A stretch of 8,872 nt of DNA from CAYFUF01 sp964346245 (GTDB lineage: Bacteria > Bacillota > Clostridia > Tissierellales > Peptoniphilaceae), in contig CAYFUF010000047.1 in the NCBI GenBank assembly GCA_964346245.1, positions 1-8,872 of the forward strand, written 5' to 3'. Shown here piece by piece: positions 7,308-8,872 of the stretch. Both the position numbers and the translations under genes were made by a program. Numbering within the stretch: the stretch's first letter is position 1; every line of letters begins with the position of its first letter. The notes under the pieces were generated by a model that did not search any database, was not told where the DNA came from, and saw only the letters and a program-made list of their open reading frames with translations.

Positions 7308-7361
7308 AGGTGACCCAGAACGTTTCAATATGAAAGGCTATTTTACTTAAATCATATCTGC

Positions 7362-7461
7362 NNNNNNNNNNNNNNNNNNNNNNNNNNNNNNNNNNNNNNN
7401 NNNNNNNNNNNNNNNNNNNNNNNNNNNNNNNNNNNNNNNNNNNNNNNNNNNNNNNNNNNNN
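7362..7461. other. Assembly gap (100 Ns)
   Basis: Exactly 100 consecutive Ns stand here, the customary placeholder for a scaffold join of unknown length. The upstream leader of the adhesin and the 5' end of the gene ending at 7760 are lost in it. True distance, and possibly true adjacency, of the two sides is unknown. Confidence 0.98.
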
Positions 7462-7463
7462 GA

Positions 7464-7760
7464 GAAGAAGAGGCGTTAATCATGGTGACTGATGAGATGA
7501 TTAACACTGCAACTGAGTACGAGATAATCACTGTTTCCCGCGATGAACTCGATATCGAGGAGGCAAAATTTGGGGATACCCTGGTAAAGTACACTACCCT
7601 CCCCTATACAGCTAAAGATCCATCATCTCATCTCAGTCTTGATCTCGAATTCGTCCTCTATACTTTCGAGTATAATAATCAACTATATCTAGCTGGTGCT
7701 ACCTTTAATCCAGAGCAAGGAGAGTTTTTTAAAACGATCATGCAATATATCTTTACTTAA
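7464..7760 (+). CDS. Unrecognised protein, 3' portion (5' end lost in gap)
   Basis: The frame is open from the first codons after the gap (reading EEEALI) to a TAA at 7760. This is probably the C-terminal ~98 residues of a longer protein rather than a complete gene. An internal ATG at 7482 has only a moderate AAGAGG 8 nt upstream, so a 92-residue protein starting there is possible but less likely. The sequence is acidic, has no membrane helix or cysteine, and ends FFKTIMQYIFT. Alternating hydrophobic segments (LEFVLYTFEYNNQLYLAGAT) suggest beta strands, as in the end of a lipoprotein or a small alpha/beta domain. I do not recognise the family and assign no function. It converges with the thioesterase gene across a strong shared terminator. 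Confidence 0.6.
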   Translation, partial: EEEALIMVTDEMINTATEYEIITVSRDELDIEEAKFGDTLVKYTTLPYTAKDPSSHLSLDLEFVLYTFEYNNQLYLAGATFNPEQGEFFKTIMQYIFT

Positions 7761-7785
7761 ACCTTCACCACAGCAAACTAATTGA

Positions 7786-7819
7786 AAGGTCCCCTCATCC
7801 ATATTGATGAGGGGACCTT
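7786..7819. terminator. Bidirectional terminator between convergent genes
   Basis: AAGGTCCCCTCATC (7786-7799) pairs perfectly over 14 bp with GATGAGGGGACCTT (7806-7819) around a 6-nt loop. The T-tracts are short and interrupted on both sides (TTGATTCTT on plus, CCTTTCAATT on minus), but the stem is very stable. It lies between stops at 7760 (plus) and 7839 (minus). Confidence 0.85.
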
Positions 7820-7838
7820 GATTCTTATTATCTCTTGT

Positions 7839-8252
7839 TTATTGCTTCTTGCGGTAGAAGGTAATGATTGAGTGGCCCACTTTTTCTTCGTCCACCATGA
7901 GCTCAACCTCGACAACCTTAATTTTGAAACCTTCAGATAGGAGTCTCGTTTTCGCAAAGAGTTTGTCGCCCAGTTCCACGCTCTTCAGAAAGTGATACTC
8001 TTCACTCAGCGTAACAAAAGCTCCCTTATCATCGATTACGGCGAAGCCGCCAGCGGTATCAGCTAGCGCTAAACCGACTCCCCCGTGCATACTGCCCAGG
8101 GGGTTCAGATGCTGGTCTTGAATTTCGATGTAGAAGGCAGGCTCCCCATCGATATCCTCGCCAACTTGAATGCCTAATAATTTGCCAAAGGGATGATTGG
8201 TGATTCGATCAATCAAACCCTGCTTTTTTTCCTGTCTTGTTCTTTCTGTCAT
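7839..8252 (-). CDS. PaaI-type hotdog-fold acyl-CoA thioesterase
   Basis: This 137-residue protein has the length and signature of the PaaI/YdiI-type thioesterase family, which hydrolyses acyl- or aryl-CoA thioesters in the cytoplasm, usually as a tetramer. The core motif HLNPLGSMHGGVGLALADTAGG (48-69) contains the family Asn50, the His56-Gly-Gly turn at the start of the long hotdog helix, and the catalytic-type Asp65. The rest alternates beta strands, as expected: FVTLSEEYHFLKSV (79-92) and IKVVEVELMVDEEKVGHSIITFYRK (111-135). AAGGAG lies 5 nt before the ATG at 8252. Its substrate cannot be read from sequence; there is no phenylacetate or menaquinone gene beside it to suggest one. It appears to be a single-gene unit ending at the terminator at 7786-7819. 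No clear promoter is visible in 8253-8389. Confidence 0.88.
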   Translation of the reverse strand: MTERTRQEKKQGLIDRITNHPFGKLLGIQVGEDIDGEPAFYIEIQDQHLNPLGSMHGGVGLALADTAGGFAVIDDKGAFVTLSEEYHFLKSVELGDKLFAKTRLLSEGFKIKVVEVELMVDEEKVGHSIITFYRKKQ

Positions 8253-8389
8253 GTTATCTCCTTACCTATCCTCATATGAATACTTACTCCGTAGAGCTTA
8301 TTTATCTTTCATTTCTTTACTATTACCCATCAAGGTAACAATACTCGATATGAATCGCACTAAGATTAAACTTCACCAAGAAGCCAAAT

Positions 8390-8422
8390 AAAAAAGCGGC
8401 TAAACAACTACGTTTAGCCACT
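8390..8422 (-). terminator. Terminator of the tRNA-Thr transcript
   Basis: On the minus strand AGTGGCTAAAC (8422-8412) pairs with GTTTAGCCGCT (8405-8395) over 11 bp including one G-U pair, with a 6-nt loop, and is followed by a T-tract (8395-8390). It begins 8 nt after the tRNA 3' end and is a strong intrinsic terminator. Confidence 0.93.
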
Positions 8423-8430
8423 ATCTCACA

Positions 8431-8503
8431 AGCCGGCAATAGGACTTGAACCCACAACCTACTGATTACGATTCAGTTGCTCTACCAATTGAGCTATGCC
8501 GGC
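8431..8503 (-). tRNA. tRNA-Thr, anticodon CGT
   Basis: The minus strand folds into a complete cloverleaf of 73 nt. The acceptor stem GCCGGCA/TGCCGGC pairs over 7 bp and the D arm is GCTC/GAGC. The anticodon stem ACTGA/TCAGT encloses the loop ATCGTAA with anticodon CGT, and the T arm contains TTCAAGT. The anticodon reads ACG threonine codons. The discriminator base is T, and CCA is not encoded, so it must be added after transcription. It stands alone between its own promoter (8515-8543) and terminator (8390-8422). No att-like duplication of its 3' end is seen in the window. Confidence 0.97.
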
Positions 8504-8514
8504 ACGATTTTAAT

Positions 8515-8543
8515 ATTATAACGAAAAGTGTTGAATTTAGCAA
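8515..8543 (-). promoter_or_regulatory. Sigma-A-type promoter of tRNA-Thr
   Basis: On the minus strand TTGCTA (8543-8538) and a perfect TATAAT (8520-8515) are separated by 17 nt. Transcription would start near 8508, about 5 nt before the mature tRNA 5' end at 8503. Confidence 0.85.
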
Positions 8544-8586
8544 GTGGTTGACACGGGAATCTTGGCTCACTAAAACGTAAAGTAAA

Positions 8587-8614
8587 GGGCATGCTAGATG
8601 AATTAAGCACGCCC
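8587..8614 (-). terminator. Terminator downstream of the CitMHS-like transporter
   Basis: On the minus strand GGGCGTGCT (8614-8606) pairs with AGCATGCCC (8595-8587) over 9 bp with one G-U pair and a 10-nt loop, followed by TTTACTTTACGTTTT. It lies 16 nt after the stop at 8630. The T-tract is interrupted, so efficiency may be moderate. Confidence 0.75.
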
Positions 8615-8629
8615 CGTTTATTGATCTTC

Positions 8630-8872
8630 CTAGAAGGTGATTATTCCAGTAACAAATCCCACAATGATCATGATTACACTTATGGCGTAGAGCCAAGGGA
8701 CACTAAATTTAATGTGCTCACCGATTTGAACATCATCCACTAGGCCTAAAGATAACCAGGTAGCAGGTACTAGCGGAGAAATCATCAAGGCAACGTTCTT
8801 ACCAATCAGCATGGTTTTTGCTGTATTGGCTGCAGCAACGCCAAAAGCTTCGCCCACCTCTAGAATAGGAGG
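8630..8872 (-). CDS. CitMHS-family citrate transporter, C-terminal part
   Basis: The frame is open from the window edge to a TAG at 8630, giving the last 80 residues; the N-terminal bulk lies outside. The fragment begins PPILEVGEAFGVAAANTAK and continues through a hydrophobic segment (ALMISPLVPATWLSLGLVD) to IGEHIKFSVPWLY and a final membrane helix (AISVIMIIVGFVTGIITF). PPI...G, SPLVPAT and GEHIKFS resemble the C-terminus of CitMHS proteins, inner-membrane carriers that import citrate complexed with a divalent metal, coupled to protons. An internal GTG at the ninth codon is not a credible start because the conserved motif continues upstream. Metal preference cannot be told from this part. A terminator follows 16 nt downstream. 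The family call rests on remembered motifs in a short fragment. Confidence 0.7.
   Translation of the reverse strand, partial: PPILEVGEAFGVAAANTAKTMLIGKNVALMISPLVPATWLSLGLVDDVQIGEHIKFSVPWLYAISVIMIIVGFVTGIITF

Noticed and set aside
7197..7328. Longer adhesin reading frame starting at TTG 7328
   Set aside because: It would code through a perfect terminator, has no ribosome binding site, and would bury the signal peptide about 45 residues inside the protein.
7352..7594. Minus-strand open frame running through the Ns
   Set aside because: It is an artefact of reading undefined bases and is antisense to the 7464-7760 gene.
8197..8391. Plus-strand frame covering the thioesterase start and the space before the tRNA terminator
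   Set aside because: It overlaps the thioesterase N-terminus in antisense and has no binding site or recognisable protein.
8431..8503. tRNA-Thr as an integration site
   Set aside because: No integrase, no duplicated tRNA 3' end and no foreign-looking island beside it in this window.
8466..8696. Minus-strand open frame overlapping the tRNA and the transporter end
   Set aside because: It overlaps a certain tRNA, its promoter and a terminator; it is non-coding.
1..8872. CRISPR, toxin-antitoxin, prophage, IS or defence system
   Set aside because: No regularly spaced repeats, transposase, integrase, nuclease or paired small genes were seen in any part of the window.

Overview
The window looks like a low-GC Gram-positive (Firmicutes) chromosome, most likely Lactobacillales. 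Pointers are strong AGGAGG-type ribosome binding sites, a CpoA/LafB/BgsA-like glycolipid glycosyltransferase, a sortase-anchored surface protein and a tRNA with no encoded CCA. I could not fix the genus from sequence alone. A run of exactly 100 Ns (7362-7461) marks a scaffold join of unknown size, so gene order across it is provisional.

Layout. Positions 1-1504 (minus) hold the N-terminal 501 residues of a large secreted protein: signal peptide, DUF6359-like domain, Pro/Glu linker and InlB B-type repeats. Its leader (1505-1806, shared with a divergent gene) carries a perfect 15-bp direct repeat and a nested hairpin. At 1807-2829 (plus) is a GT4 glycosyltransferase of the glycolipid/lipoteichoic-acid-anchor type. 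It converges on a DJ-1/PfpI-family gene (2926-3519, minus), with a strong bidirectional terminator between them. Upstream of the DJ-1 gene, on the same strand, lies a 1194-residue cell-wall-anchored adhesin (3612-7196). It has a degenerate thioester-like head, a stalk of about six CnaB/SpaA-like domains, one VaFE repeat and an APKTG sorting signal. An intrinsic terminator sits only about 37 nt before its GTG start, so the transcript must pass through it.

Right of the gap are the 3' end of an unrecognised plus-strand gene (7464-7760), a convergent terminator, a PaaI-type hotdog thioesterase (7839-8252, minus), a solitary tRNA-Thr(CGT) with its own promoter and terminator (8390-8543, minus), and the C-terminus of a CitMHS-type citrate transporter (8630-8872, minus) with its terminator.

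The coherent theme is the cell envelope: two large exported proteins and one membrane glycolipid enzyme. The other genes are ordinary housekeeping or accessory metabolism. I found no phage, IS, CRISPR, toxin-antitoxin or defence system. The most unusual features are in the adhesin (altered thioester residue, non-LPXTG sorting motif, leader terminator) and in the structured leader of the DUF6359 protein.
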